Source: Isoetes taiwanensis (lineage: Eukaryota; Streptophyta; Lycopodiopsida; Isoetales; Isoetaceae). Taken from it: a stretch of DNA of 64,000 bases. Under the pieces are notes generated by a model. It was given only the letters and a program-made list of their open reading frames with translations, did no database searches and was not told the DNA's origin. Below are positions 1 to 11,554 of this stretch, piece after piece; within the stretch, counting starts at the first letter, position 1; every line of letters begins with the position of its first letter. The stretch covers positions 6,872,635 through 6,936,634 of the forward strand of contig JAJEKV010000033.1 in assembly GCA_021234155.1 (NCBI GenBank), read 5' to 3'. Both the position numbers and the translations under genes were made by a program.

Positions 1-111
1 CTATATAGACAAGGGGTTGGTTAGGGTTTCCAATTATCCTCTTTTGGCATGTGGGATAATTGGAAATGGGCCCACTTGCCTTTAAGGGCTAGGTGGCCAA
101 ATGTGCACACA

Positions 112-254
112 TGGAAATGTGTGCCCACATTAATGTGTACATTGGAAAATGTGCACATTAATTGCACCTATGGGTGTGGCCCACTTGGCATGAAGTGTCC
201 ACTTGGAAATGTGTGCCCACATTAATGTGTACATTGGAAAATGTGCACATTAAT
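112..254. repeat. Two-copy direct repeat, 92-bp period
   Basis: A segment of about 51 bp beginning TGGAAATGTGTGCCCACATT occurs at 112-162 and again at 204-254. The copies look identical. It lies upstream of the first recognisable retrotransposon coding sequence. It does not match the 3' LTR near 9 kb, so it is not simply the 5' LTR. Confidence 0.85.
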
Positions 255-428
255 AGTTGCACATATTTCTGGCGAGTTGCCCCCTAGGGCTACCCACCTG
301 GCTACACGCTTAGCGCATTACACGCCGGCCCGGAGGGGTGCGGTGCGTGACGAGGCAAGAAAGATACGCCCCGGGCGATATCGCGGCCGAACGCCACAAA
401 GAAATACCAAGGCCACTTGGCAAATGAG

Positions 429-890
429 TGCAACTCGACCAATGGCCCGCCTCATTGTAAAAGATGCAACATGTGCAATCATGCCACGGAAGAATGCACT
501 CGCACTCATCCTACACCATTCCGCAACAAACTGGTTTATCAGGTGCAAACAACACCTTAGCACTATCAGCAGCCACCACTTCAGGCGCAACCAAATCAAC
601 TCTATCAGCAACAGGAGCAACAACGGGGACCCAACACACGTCCTCCTTTTGATCCTTCTAAAGCTCAGTGTTATCACTGTCAAGAATGGGATCATACCAC
701 CACGGCGTGTCCTCAACTTCCACAAGTTCAAGTGCAACTTCTTGGCACCAATCAGACCACATCGGTCCACCTCACGGCTTACCAACTCTGGATTGCTAAT
801 GGCAAACAAGGCCCGCGTCCTGTTCTTAAGAAGCCACCTCCTGGCGCCAAAGAATCACGTTATCAACCAGCTCCCGCCACTCAACCTCAT
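429..890 (+). pseudogene. gag nucleocapsid remnant with two CCHC knuckles
   Basis: In the frame starting at 429 two zinc knuckles can be read: CKRCNMCNHATEEC at 456-497 and CYHCQEWDHTTTAC at 669-710. Both fit C-x2-C-x4-H-x4-C. A stop follows the first knuckle near 560, and the frame then reopens as a Gln/Pro-rich stretch. Around 900-920 the reading shifts to the protease frame. Such knuckles bind the element's RNA during particle assembly. The capsid part expected upstream is not seen, so this is only the C-terminal end of gag. Confidence 0.8.
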
Positions 891-2473
891 TGGATCAACA
901 AAGCGGGGAAGAAATTTTTCAGGCTCTTAATCCTCCTGTCCAGCCATCAAATTGGGTTGGTTTGGTTTCACGCCAGACCAGGGCATCACGTCCCTTAACC
1001 ATTATTCCTAATGGCACGAAACTTGCCTTTGCAGTCGACACCATTCCTCATGATGACGAAAAAAAAGTTCACTTTGCACCTGAATTGGAGAAACTTATGC
1101 CGAATGTCATGCCTAAAGTTCGCCAAAGCATTTTGAACCTCATGCAAGCTGCTGAAGGCCGCACGCTGGCGAATGTTCATGCCACCACCAGAGCTCAACA
1201 AAGGCAAGATACACCTTCCACATCTCAACCTCCACGCTCTCAGACATATCCCAATATTGTTGCAGAAGTTGACCTACTCAAAGAAGTTGCTGCTTCATTA
1301 CCACGCACTCCAGCACCCGTGGAACCAGCAGATCCTTTTTCTCATGTGCCTTTGGAACTCCAAGAGGAGCTAGCCAAAATCAAAATTCCCTTAAGTTTGG
1401 CAACAATTTTGAAACTCTGTCCTGCTCTCAAGGACCAGTTACCACTCCCGACTGTCTTGGTTGGGGCTGTTGCTACCTCTACACCCACGGTCCATGCCAC
1501 GGTGGGTAATCAGCAAGTCAACCATGTTCAAATAGACGGAGGTAGCGCAGTTAATCTCATAACGGATAAACTCCGCAAACAAATGGACATCAAAGAACTC
1601 TATCGTGCCCCATATGACATCAAATTGGCTAATGGCCATATCACGAGACCTCAAGGCGTCACGCCCCTTCTTCACATCAATATTGGTGACCTCCGATTCC
1701 CTTTGGAATTTGGAGTTTGGAAGGCTGGGGAAGATCCCGGTGATTATGAAATGTTGGTCGGCAGACCTTTTCTCCGCCAGGCCAAGAGTATCCATTACTG
1801 GGCCACGGATCAGTTAGTCATCACCGATGGTCACCTCAATGCCACCATGGACTTGGAAACAGGCAAGATCATTTCTGTTGACCATGCTGAACCCTCTCTC
1901 TCCGACACAGATTCTGAGGAAGCTCAGAATATCTATCAAGTTCAGGCTCCACCTGCGCGTCTACCTCTGTCATCCTACCCCGAATATGCTGATCCTTGGG
2001 GAGAAATGACTCTTGATCAGGACCAGGCTGTGGCGGCTTTGCTTGACCCCTACCTGGCTCCTTGCAATCGAATTCAACGGGTTGATCACTTTTCAGATGT
2101 GGAATCTCCTGCAGCTCCTGTAGATGTCCATGCTGTCATGAAGCAACCTCTGCTTGATGAACCTCAGCAACCTCTCTTTTTCACCACGCAGAGTGCCACG
2201 CATCCTGTTATGCTTCAACCTCCTGCACACATTGTCCAGGACACCGAAGTGATACCCCATATTCAGACTCCTGAAGTCGAGATAGTGGACGTAGGCAACA
2301 ATCAGCCTGTCCGACTTGCCGCAAATCTTCCGACCCCCTATCGTAACAGGGCCGTCACGCTTTTCAAAAAGTTCAAACACATTTTCGCCTGGAGCTACAG
2401 AGATATTCGAGGAATCAACAAAGCCTTAGGGGAACTCACCATTCCTACCAAATCAGATGCCCGTCCAGTTTAG
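890..2473 (+). pseudogene. pol: aspartic protease region
   Basis: A 527-codon open stretch carries the protease active site as QIDGGSAVNL, with the catalytic Asp codon at 1535-1537, so the triplet is D-G-G instead of D-S/T-G. The hydrophobic flap and GRPFL region follow (about 1755-1775). A linker then leads to the RT N-terminus (FAWSYRDIRGI near 2385). The frame ends at TAG 2471-2473, inside a conserved stretch that continues in frame as QRQYRLNPNY, so the stop is probably a mutation. The enzyme would cut the Gag-Pol polyprotein in the cytoplasmic particle. Confidence 0.85.
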
Positions 2474-3780
2474 CAACGACAGTACCGGCTCAACCCTAAT
2501 TACCGTGATCGCGTCAAGGCAGAAATTGACAAACTCCTTGCTGCAGGTTTGATCTATGAGGTCAAACATTCTGATGGGTGAGCCCCATCGTCATTGCCCT
2601 CAAACACAATGGTAAGATCCGCGTTTGCGTGGACTACCGAAAACTCAATCAGGCCACGGAGCGTGATCATTTTCCACTTCCCTTCACAGACCAGGTTCTG
2701 GAAGAGGTTGCTGGGCATGAGATGTACTCCTTCATGGATGGTTTTTCTGGCTACAATCAGATCTCAATCAAAGAATCTGATCAACTCAAGACTACTTTCA
2801 CCACCCCGTGGGGCACTTTTGCCTACAAGGTGGTTCCTTTTGGCTTATCAAACTCTCCATCCACGTTTCAACGTATCATGCTCTCAATTTTTCATGATTT
2901 TATGAAGGAAAATCCCTTCTTACAAATTTTTCAAGATGACTTCTCTGCCTACAGTTCCATGGCTGACCATTTGGATAAATTGGAACTCGTCTTTCAGAAA
3001 TGTGATGAGTCCGGCATTAGTCTCAATCCGGAGAAATGCACCTTTTGTGTCACCTCAGGTGTTCTGTTAGGACACGTTGTCAGCAAAGCAGGTATCACCA
3101 CCGATCCTGCCAAAATCAGTTGTGTGCTCAAAGCTCAAGCACCAGCCAATATCAAGGAGACACGCTCTTTCCTGGGTAAGGTCAATTATTACTCCACCTT
3201 CATTCCTGGACTAGCAGCCATTGCAGATCCCATTCATAAACTCACGGGTGATGAATCCACCTGGGCTTGGAATTCCGAGGCGGAAGCTGCTTTCCAACAG
3301 TTGAAGCTTTTGCTCACTCAGGCCTCGGTTCTTGTTCCTCCTCAATGGGACAAGCCCTTTCATGTTCATGTCGATGTCTCGGCGTTTGCTATTGGAGCCG
3401 TTCTTTCTCAAGAATATGATGCGCACACTGACAAACCAAACAGATACGCCAGCAGAAAACTCAATTCTGCTGAGCGCAACTACTCTGCCACTGAGCGTGA
3501 AGCTTTGGGTCTAATTTTCTGTGTCCAACGCTTCTGTCACTATCTTTTGGGCAGTCAGATCAAATTCTTTGTTGACCACCAAGCACTCCTTTATTTGATC
3601 AACAAATCCACGCCCACGGGCCACATTGCTCGTTGAGTCCTTCTTCTCCAAGAATTTGCCCCTTTTGAAATTGTTCACAAGGCCGGCAAATCTCATGTTG
3701 TCCCGGATTATCTTTCACGCATCCACACAGATGATCCCTCCACTGGAGTCTCAGACGCCTTTCCTGACGCTCAACTCTTT
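2474..3780 (+). pseudogene. pol: reverse transcriptase and RNase H
   Basis: After the TAG the frame runs through AEIDKLLAAGLIYEV. It then shifts by one base near 2575 (a likely single-base deletion) into SPIVIALKHNGKIRVCVDYR. RT motifs follow: YSFMDGFSGYNQI, VVPFGLSNSPSTFQ, and the catalytic box as FQDD (2929-2940) where YxDD is usual. RNase H is seen as HVDVSAFAIGAVLSQ, TEREALGLI and FFVDHQALLYL. TGA at 3634-3636 replaces a probable TGG, and the RNase H tail continues in frame (QEFAPFEIVHKAGKSH). The domain order is normal for Ty3; the lesions make it non-functional. Confidence 0.9.
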
Positions 3781-3899
3781 TTAGTCACGGCAACACCACA
3801 TTGGTTCCATGACTTTCAGCAGTACCTCCTCCTCACAGCTCTTCCCACCGGAGGACACGACGCTCTCTCATGCCAAACGACAATCCCGTCGCCATCAAT

Positions 3900-5132
3900 T
3901 TCTCCGTGAAGTCCGTTGACTACACCATGGTTGCAGGACATCTTTACAAAAGGGTAAGGATACCATCCTTCGATTTGTGTTCTCCCTCATGAAGTTCCAG
4001 ATATTGTTCGAGAAGCTCATCAAGGGCTAGGTGGTGGTCATTTTCATGGTGACACCACGGCACGCAAAATCCTTCTAGCTGGGTATTTTTGGCCCACGCT
4101 CTTCAAAGACGCTCACGCCCACGCCCAAGACGCGTGTGATGCTTGCCGGCGTGGGACGCCCACGCCCGTGGACGCTCTTTCCCTTGACGCCGGTCGCCCG
4201 CGCCACTTCCCTTCAGCAAATGGGGAATAGATTTTGTGGGACCCATCGATCCTCCTCGGCGGCGGCACACCGTCGCTACATTCCGGTGCTCACTTCACGC
4301 TACTAAATGGGCGGAAGCTTGCGCACTTCCAGACAACACTGCGGCAAGCACAGCCAAGGTCCTCTATCAACAAATTATCACGCAATTTGGCTGCCCCACG
4401 GAGCTGGTCAGTGATCGTGGTGTCCATTTTATCAATCATACCATCAAGGAGCTGACGGATTATCTCCTGATACATCATCACAAGAGCACACCTTACTATC
4501 CTCAAGGCAATGGTTTGGCAGAAAGCACCAACAAAACTCTGGTCACAATTCTCAAGAAAATTTGTGACGCTTCTCGCATTGACTGGCAAACCAAGCTTCC
4601 TACTGTTCTTTGGGCTTACAATACTTGTTTCAAAATAGCTACAGGCCACACTCCTTTCAAATTGGTTTATGGTCAAGAAGCTCTCATGCCGTTTGAATAC
4701 ATCCTTCCAACTCTCCGTTTTCAACTGGCTACTGCCCATAATCCGCCTGCTGCACTCAAAGAAAGGGTATATCAATTGGAACAGTTGGATGAACTTCGAA
4801 GGGATGCTTATATTCGTGTTCTGCATGGACAACAGTTGCAAAAATCTTTACATGACAAACGTCTGAAGACAAAAACATTCAAAGAAGGAGATTTGGTTCT
4901 TCTTTATGATTCTCGGTACAAAAATTTTCCGGGTAAGCTTAAGTTTCGATGGCTTGGCCCTTATCAAATTGTTCAAGTGGTTCAACCCAGCGTTTTCCAG
5001 CTGGCTGAGTTAGATGGAACTCCATTACCTACACTGGTTAATGGCTTTCGCCTCAAAACATTTCATACCACATCAAGTGAAAATCAACAAACAGATACAG
5101 TTCAAGACGCAAACACAACAGATAGTGACTAA
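3900..5132 (+). pseudogene. pol: integrase with HHCC, DDE core and GPY motif
   Basis: The zinc-binding region reads GGGHFHGDTTARK with CDACRR downstream (about 4031-4150). The catalytic core keeps all three acidic residues: Asp in WGIDFVGP (codon 4230-4232), Asp in ELVSDRGVHF, and Glu in PQGNGLAEST. The sequence between the first Asp and TKWAEA is altered (arginine-rich). The C-terminal GPY-type motif is FPGKLKFRWLGPYQI, and the frame ends at 5132 without a chromodomain. Integrase inserts the cDNA into nuclear DNA. The DDE part is open from about 4221 to the stop. Upstream frame breaks separate it from RNase H. Confidence 0.88.
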
Positions 5133-5269
5133 AACGGCGGCATATTTATATTATAGGTGGAATTTTTACAAAATGTGGGCACAGCCCAGCTATTTCCGCT
5201 ATGGGCACTGCCCTATATACAAAAACGGGCTCAGAGCCCTATCTACTAAGTCCTAAGAGGAAAAACCCT

Positions 5270-5750
5270 CTACTCCGGGTTCGGAGCAGAGGTGATGCGC
5301 AGGATGTGGTACCAGTTTTGCTCCGGGTCCCAGCGGAGGTGCAGAATCACCTCCATCCCGTTGGTATGGGGATCGGCATGTTCAGCCATGCCGGCACACC
5401 ACCCGTCCATAGCAATGCCACGATTGTGGCACCGCCAGAGGTCCAGACAGTCCATTTTGCAAGTAATCCACTCCAGGCAATTGGAAGGCATAGTGCATTT
5501 GTCATGCAAACCAGCCGCAGACATACTGAGCGCCATCGGATGTCTTCGCTTCACTCCCGGTTCGTCTTATATAGCCAACCGAGGAACTCCTTGTCGACGT
5601 GGACCAATCAGAAAAATCGCCAACGTGTTTGCAATGCAAGGCTGTTTCTAAAATGAGAATCTTTTCTCCCGCCGCATATCTAGCCATGGTACCTTCTGCC
5701 ACATTCGTTTTAATGATATCCCACTTCGAGTTGCCAGCATTAAATGCCAT
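5270..5750 (-). other. Antisense reading frames behind pol
   Basis: On the minus strand two overlapping open stretches, 5502-5750 (82 aa) and 5270-5554 (94 aa), have balanced, protein-like composition, for example KILILETALHCKHVGDF and PEQNWYHILRITSAPNPE. They lie in different frames that would join with one shift near 5560. TATATAAG occurs on the minus strand just upstream of the second. Plant Tat-lineage elements are known to carry extra antisense frames between pol and the 3' LTR, and the position fits. There is no homology evidence, and expression is not shown. Confidence 0.4.
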
Positions 5751-6064
5751 TCCTTCTTTTCATACCCGTCAAACATTAATGTGTGTCCTTTGGCCACCTG
5801 TCACATCCGATCATTCTCTCACGTCTCATCTCCATCGTTCATTGCTTCTCCCTTTGTTGTTTGGGGACTTAGCCAAATTTTTGCCTCTCCATCGCCTCCT
5901 TGGCATCTTTCAACATCTGGCACCATCCACGGTTGCTGTTTCACCCTCATCATACCCCTTCGCCTCTATTTGCGCGCCCTAAACCTTTTCGTCCCTCTGC
6001 GCCTTTGTCCTCCGTTCTTCGCTCTCCGCCTTTGCATCACCGTGCTTTTCCACAACTCTTTGCC

Positions 6065-8179
6065 ATGGCTGCACCAAAATTTACTACACTTCAAGCTACT
6101 GCTCCCAGGGAACCGGCTCTTTTCGAGTCTGTATCTTTCTTGACGCCCACTTTCCGTGAAGCCCTTGTTGGCCCGAATCGTGAAGTCGCAGAACGCCAGA
6201 AGCTTTACGAATTCTCCCAAATGGAATTTCTGGCTCCAAATCCAGACCAGTTGAAGCAGTTCATCGCTCACATCGTCAACAGCCCACATGGATACACCAC
6301 TGTGGTCGATGGCACCACCATTTCGCTGACTCAACACCTGATTTCAGAGGTATTCCATATTCCTTTGCAAACCTCTTGTTTATCTTGGTCTGCCATACAC
6401 GATCTAGATGTCACTGAGTTTGGTGCACCTTCTTATCAAGCCAATGTGCATCGCCTGACAAATATAGACAAGCCCCATGAAATTTTTGTTAAGTTTCTGT
6501 GGCGCAAGTTCCTTGGGTATTCTATCAAGAACACCCATATCAATAAGCCTTTCTATAATATAGTGCTCACTGCTACGCACTCCAACCACCACATTGATTG
6601 GCCCCAATTGCTGTTCTACCGTCTTCTCCAAGAAGTGGACCGTCTTCGGGCTGCCACTTCTATCTCTGAAGTTTCTGTGGGAGGCCACCTTCAAGCCATC
6701 ATCCGTCATTACTTTCCTCCCATACCTCCTCATTCTCATGATTCCACTCAGCGGTCCCTTCCTCAGACTCACCAAGTCGGCACTTCACGCCCTTCTTCCT
6801 CTGGTCATGTCAAAATTCCGCACTCACATGTCACTGTCTCCTCCTCCGCTACAGAATCCAAGCATTCCAGTTCACACCATGTCTCACAAACATCGCAAAC
6901 AAGGCAACCGCAGGCTCCACCACCACAGCACCCTCGTCAACTTTTGTATCAGTATCAACAGGATGCTCAAGCTGCTGTTATCAAGTTACAAGAATCCCAA
7001 GAAGCTCTTATGAATGGGGTTCAAACGGCCCTGGAGGCCTCAGATGTGGTTCACCGTGACCTTCAAGCTGCAACTGCACAAGTTCAAACTTTGGAAGCCC
7101 AACTTCAAGAAAAGCACGGGGCTCTCTTACAGGCCCGTATAGATCTCAAAAGTGCACAGGATCAGACAAACATACTTGCAGATCAGCAGGCTCAGCTCCA
7201 AACCACAATTCAGGACTTATTGGAGCAAAACAAGTCCAAAGATACCCTCCTGGGTGACAAGGACAAAGATATTGCTAAGCTCGACGCCTTGTACTCAGAG
7301 CTTTGTGACAATTACAGCACTCAAGTTCAAAACCTTACTGAGCGTGACGCTCAAATTGCCTCTTTAACCTCTCAGCTCACATCTCTCCAAGATCAGCTCA
7401 CGGAGGTTCAGAAACAGAAAATTCTTGATGACGCTGAGATTGCCGTGCTTCGGCTCAATGCTCCTGGGCAATCCACCTCACAGGTCAACACTTCTCAGAA
7501 ACGGGTCCGTGACCAGTCACGCCTTCTGTTAGAAAAGGACCATAGGATCCGTGACCTCGAGCATGCTATTCAGTCTGCTGATGAGGCTCAGACCAAACTT
7601 GACGGCTATATTACCATCGTTAGCAACCTGCCTGTTGATTTCTCAGTTCCTTCCTGCTATCTGGATTATGTGGTTGCTCGCCGCCACTTCTTTCTTCTGA
7701 AATGGCATGGGGCTGATGGTCCCGTGGATGTTCACCTGCACACTGCAGATTTTCTTCGGATCTGGCCAGAACTCTCAATTGAAGACAAAGGTTTATGCTG
7801 TGCCCTTTTGGTCTTTGATCTCATTCACTGCGAAGATCCGGAATTCATCACCTTCCGAGTTGTTCAGCCCATGGCTTACATTTTTCATGATTTCTATCTG
7901 GGTGATACGGGGAGAAATTCGGGATGGGCCCAATGTAACTTTCGTGGTGACCCCACCCTTCAATGGTTGCTACGGATAACAACCCCTATCTCGCTGATCA
8001 TGCTCGGACACACGCTCTTCATCAAGAGTACATGCGAAGCTTGCTCATCATTTGCCTCTCGGCAAGCGGAAGTGCCGCAATGGATAAGGAAGTATCGGGA
8101 CATCCCAGGATCTTCCCTATGCACAAGTTTATATGCAGCACCTCGCAGGTTACAATCAATTACGTGCTCTTCTGGATAG
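6065..8179 (+). CDS. 3' extra reading frame of the Ty3 element, coiled coil
   Basis: The frame is open further upstream, but ATG 6065 sits in a strong context (GCCATGGC) and gives 704 codons. Residues 1 to about 240 form a globular part with segments ISEVFHIPL, FLWRKFLGYSIKNTHINKPF and HIDWPQLLFYRLLQEV. This resembles the putative plant transposon protein domain found in Athila-type extra frames; the match is from memory, not a search. A Ser/His/Pro-rich linker follows. About residues 295-510 then form a long Gln/Leu/Asp-rich coiled coil (QVQTLEAQLQEKHGALLQ and similar). The C-terminal part continues in other frames after 8179, so the original protein was longer. Its function is unknown. Confidence 0.65.
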   Translation: MAAPKFTTLQATAPREPALFESVSFLTPTFREALVGPNREVAERQKLYEFSQMEFLAPNPDQLKQFIAHIVNSPHGYTTVVDGTTISLTQHLISEVFHIPLQTSCLSWSAIHDLDVTEFGAPSYQANVHRLTNIDKPHEIFVKFLWRKFLGYSIKNTHINKPFYNIVLTATHSNHHIDWPQLLFYRLLQEVDRLRAATSISEVSVGGHLQAIIRHYFPPIPPHSHDSTQRSLPQTHQVGTSRPSSSGHVKIPHSHVTVSSSATESKHSSSHHVSQTSQTRQPQAPPPQHPRQLLYQYQQDAQAAVIKLQESQEALMNGVQTALEASDVVHRDLQAATAQVQTLEAQLQEKHGALLQARIDLKSAQDQTNILADQQAQLQTTIQDLLEQNKSKDTLLGDKDKDIAKLDALYSELCDNYSTQVQNLTERDAQIASLTSQLTSLQDQLTEVQKQKILDDAEIAVLRLNAPGQSTSQVNTSQKRVRDQSRLLLEKDHRIRDLEHAIQSADEAQTKLDGYITIVSNLPVDFSVPSCYLDYVVARRHFFLLKWHGADGPVDVHLHTADFLRIWPELSIEDKGLCCALLVFDLIHCEDPEFITFRVVQPMAYIFHDFYLGDTGRNSGWAQCNFRGDPTLQWLLRITTPISLIMLGHTLFIKSTCEACSSFASRQAEVPQWIRKYRDIPGSSLCTSLYAAPRRLQSITCSSG

Positions 8180-8998
8180 CAAGACAGTTCCCACGGGCTG
8201 GGATAGCCCTCCTGTCAACTCTCAACTCTCTGCCTCTGTCTGGGATCGTTGGTGCAAAGCTCTTGATCCGGCCCTTGTCGGTGGATTAGGGAGCGGGCTC
8301 AAGAACCCACGCCCACGGGCATGGTTCCCTCTCCCTATGCTTCCCTGGGTGTTCCTCCACGCCCCAGGTTCCTGACCTCTGATTGGCGTCTCCCCTTTTG
8401 GACCAAGGTCATGGATGGCCATGCTGGATGGACTCCACCTCAGATCTCGACAGATCTCCGGTGGGATCCCCGTTTTGTTCGCCGCTCCACTTGGGAGGAA
8501 GGTGCCACTCTTGATAACACCACGAATTGGATCTATATTGCTAATGAGCGTGGTTGGCAACGCCCTGCTGATGCGCTTCATGATCTTGACACTTTCTTGC
8601 GAGAATGCCGCCACCTCACCCGGATCCTTGATCCACCTTCAAGCGGGTTTTGTGCTGCTCTAAAATGCATCTTGCTCAGCTCCTTAAATCGGCGTCCCAT
8701 CTTTCATTTTGCAATCGAATGCGGCGTCGGTGCCTCGACCTCGGTTTGCCTACTCATGGAATGCCGGTTTGTTTCTTGGGCGCCCATGCGCCCTTGAAGA
8801 CATGGTGCGATCTCGTTTTCTCATTGATGCAGATCCTGCCCTTGGCCTCAATACTCCTCCTGCTCTTCAAATACGCCAGGATCTCATTGGCAAGTACCAT
8901 AATGGTGCCCGACCTCACTCCCGTGAGGATCACTTTCAGACGGATGGCTTCCCGCCTTCAGAAACACTTCCTCCTTTTCTTCACCCGGAGTGTCGTTT
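8107..8998 (+). pseudogene. Frameshifted C-terminal part of the 3' reading frame
   Basis: Coding-like sequence continues after the stop at 8179 but jumps frame at least three times. It reads VYMQHLAGYNQLRALLD (frame of 8133), then GWTPPQISTDLRWDPRF and NWIYIANERGWQRPADAL (frame of 8321), then FLIDADPALGLNTPPALQI (frame of 8709) up to the polypurine tract. The continuity of composition across the jumps argues for one ancestral C-terminal domain broken by indels, not for separate genes. Confidence 0.6.
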
Positions 8999-9010
8999 GG
9001 TGGGGGGGAG
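8999..9010 (+). promoter_or_regulatory. Polypurine tract
   Basis: GGTGGGGGGGAG lies immediately before TGTTAG. This is the expected plus-strand primer site directly upstream of a 3' LTR, and it fixes the left LTR edge at 9011. Confidence 0.8.
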
Positions 9011-9610
9011 TGTTAGTCCTGTGCCTCCTGGTACAGGACTATTCATGCATACGACGGACCAGGTCAAGAACAAGGATCCACAGTCAACCACGGGTCAGTC
9101 CTCCAAGGCACCGCAGAAGACCAAGCAAAGAGCCAAAAGGAGGCGCCAGACAAGTGGCAGGCCATCACCGCCCGGCGGCGGCAGGATCCGTGCACCTCAA
9201 GAGGCACCGCCAGCATTCCTGCAAATCAGGCCTCCTTCCAGGAGTCGGCACCGAGATCAGTCAGAGTGTCTATATTGGGCCAAAGGCCATTGTACTATAT
9301 ATATGAGTAGAGCTAGCACATGAGTTTTAGATGAGTTTTGAGTCTTGTCTCTTTTCAGTCTTCTCTCTATTGCGAGAGCTCATGTATGTTCATCATTGAT
9401 ATCAAGGAAGCTTATCATTTTCCTCTCATTGTTCTCTTTGTTCTGTTTTCTTCTTCTTGTTCTCTTCTTGCAAATCCCGCGTGACATAGTCCCCCGGATT
9501 CTCCTGTTAGATCCACGGGTCCTCACAGAGGGCTGTCTTCCAGGAGTTCCCGAACCCAGACCCCAAACAACTCGTTATTCGCTGTCATCGATCCTACCAC
9601 CTTAATTTTT
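9011..9610 (+). repeat. 3' LTR (left edge firm, right edge uncertain)
   Basis: It begins TGTTAGTCCTGTGCC directly after the polypurine tract. It contains a TATA-like stretch (TACTATATATATGAG near 9293-9307), followed by a pyrimidine-rich leader. No CTAACA terminus was found, so the right end (somewhere in about 9520-9610) is a guess. The other LTR is not in the window, so LTR divergence cannot be used for dating. Confidence 0.6.
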
Positions 9611-10464
9611 CTTTATATTTCCTTCAACTAACTCCCATCCAACCTTCTATCCCCAAGCCTGCCCTACAGTTAGTATTTCCTTCATGTTTGTTGTACGAGA
9701 ATATGAGATCAACATTCCAAAAATACCAATGCAACTAAAGATATTATACATCCATTTCTCCACAAAAATACAACTAGCAATAATGTAGGCTTGGGGAATG
9801 GTTTGGATTGGACTAATTGCGTAGTTGGATTAGATTATCACACTTTTGGCCGCATTATGGATTGCCCCTATGTCATCAATCACGCTTCTACACAATCACA
9901 ATATTCAATAACATGCCCTTTAGGTCGTAGTGCTTTAAAAAGTATTATTTAGGGACCATAAAACTACCTAAAAAGGTATGGATTCATTCATTTTCACCTC
10001 CAATAGTACTGTCTCTATTTTGACCTTCAACATTAACATGCTTTTGACTTTTATTTTGAATTTTCGAATTAGTTTTGATAGAAAGAACAAGAAGACAATA
10101 CCATTTCTGAAGTACCCAGAGTAGGTAGAGGTTCCAAAAGTAGATAACTATAGCATGCTCCATGCACTGGTTGCAATTTTGTTCCTTCTCATATAAGAAT
10201 AAGATTTTCTTCAATAATAGGAAAGAGTACAATTGGCTCAATTTGGCCTATATTTTGCATGGTTTACTGCTAAATCCTGCTTCATGGCTAAATCTTGTCC
10301 CTTTGGGCCAGGACCAACAAGGAATTTTCTATATAAGGCTAGATCCTAGCACAAGGCCTCCAAAAATGAACTTGTATAAAAAAATTAGCATGAAAACCAG
10401 TATATATGTGGCTTTTTTATACGACAATCCATAATGTAAAAAAGAACCATGTGTCCTTCCTGGT
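9611..10464. other. AT-rich spacer, nothing recognised
   Basis: Apart from short chance reading frames I see no gene, clear repeat or RNA in this stretch. Confidence 0.5.
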
Positions 10465-11130
10465 TATGCAAAACCAATAGTAGTTCATATCATGTTTTGT
10501 GTACTAATTTGAAATTTTGCACTAGTTTCTAAAAATCATCATTAGTTTGTAAGATTGGTTTTAAGTGTACATTGATTCAGCAAAATCATTGCTAGTTCAT
10601 ATCATGTTTAATTACAAGAACTCTTTAATCGTGCAATAGTTTTTTAAAATCATCAATAGTTTAAAGGATATGTTTTATGCATATATTGATTTTACAAAAC
10701 CAATAGGGGTTTAAATCATATTTTTTGTATTAATTCAAAATTTCACACTAGTTTCTAAAAATCACCATTGGTTTGTAAGATTGTTTTTAAGTGCATATTG
10801 ATTTAGCAAGACCATTGCTAGTTCATGTTATGTTTATTTACATGAATTCTACAATCATGATTTTGCAAAACTAGTAGTGGTTCATATCATGTTCTTTGTA
10901 CTAATTCAAAATTTCACATCAGTTTCTAGAAATTATCATTAGCTTCTAAGATTGTTTTTAATTGTACATTGATTTAGGAAAATCATTGCTCATTTATATC
11001 ATGCTTAATTACATGATTTCTACAATCGTACAATAGATTTTGAATTCATTGATAGTTTAGAAGATATGTTTTATGCATATATTGATTTTCCAAAACCATT
11101 GCTACTTCATACTATATTTCATTATATGAA
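10465..11130. repeat. Degenerate tandem repeat, about 226-bp unit
   Basis: The phrase CAAAACCAATAGTAGTTCAT and its variants start units at about 10468, 10694, 10866 and 11091. Spacings are 226, 172 and 225 bp; the short unit lacks an internal block of about 54 bp. Copies are AT-rich and diverged, so the array is old. No coding potential is seen. Confidence 0.8.
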
Positions 11131-11554
11131 TTCTAGATTTTATGATGGTCTTTGGAAATTATCATTAATTTATTAAATGCTTCTTTTATATATACATTTT
11201 TAATATCACAATTTTGGATGCTTTTACATGCTAGTTGTTAAATCTTGATTTTGCAAAACCATTGCTATTTATTATCTTCTACTATAAGGTTTTGGCGTAA
11301 GTATGTAATGCATCACATCCTAAATGCAACAACTGCAGTTTGATGACTTGGATCGGATGGCCTGAGATCTGATCTCTCAATTCTATGGCTGGGTCCAAGA
11401 AAAACCCTTTCTATCGTCGTGCTCTATGGCAACGTCCTCTGCTTGTGGCCTATTTCCAGTACGTTGCAAATGTTTTTTTAGATCGGGGGGAGGCAAAGCA
11501 TCAATCCGGCTACATTGTAGCATGTCGGAGGTTGTAGACAAGAGAAATTGATTC

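Larger units (their letters stand above)
429..9610 (+). mobile_element. 5'-truncated Ty3-type LTR retrotransposon, degenerate
   Basis: The order on the plus strand is gag zinc knuckles, aspartic protease, reverse transcriptase, RNase H, integrase, a long extra reading frame, polypurine tract and 3' LTR. Integrase after RT/RNase H is the Ty3 (Metaviridae) order. There is no chromodomain after the GPY motif, and a large extra region lies between pol and the 3' LTR, which fits the Athila/Tat branch of plant Ty3 elements. That placement is inference. No 5' LTR, primer-binding site or gag capsid region is recognisable, so the left end is missing or too diverged. Several stops and frame changes in gag, pol and the 3' frame show that the copy cannot make intact proteins. 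Confidence 0.9.

Noticed and set aside
241-930. 229-aa plus-strand protein at the left end
   Set aside because: The gag zinc knuckles are in another frame, so this frame is a shadow.
9500-9610. Exact right end of the Ty3 3' LTR
   Set aside because: Several CA dinucleotides are possible and no second LTR is available for comparison.
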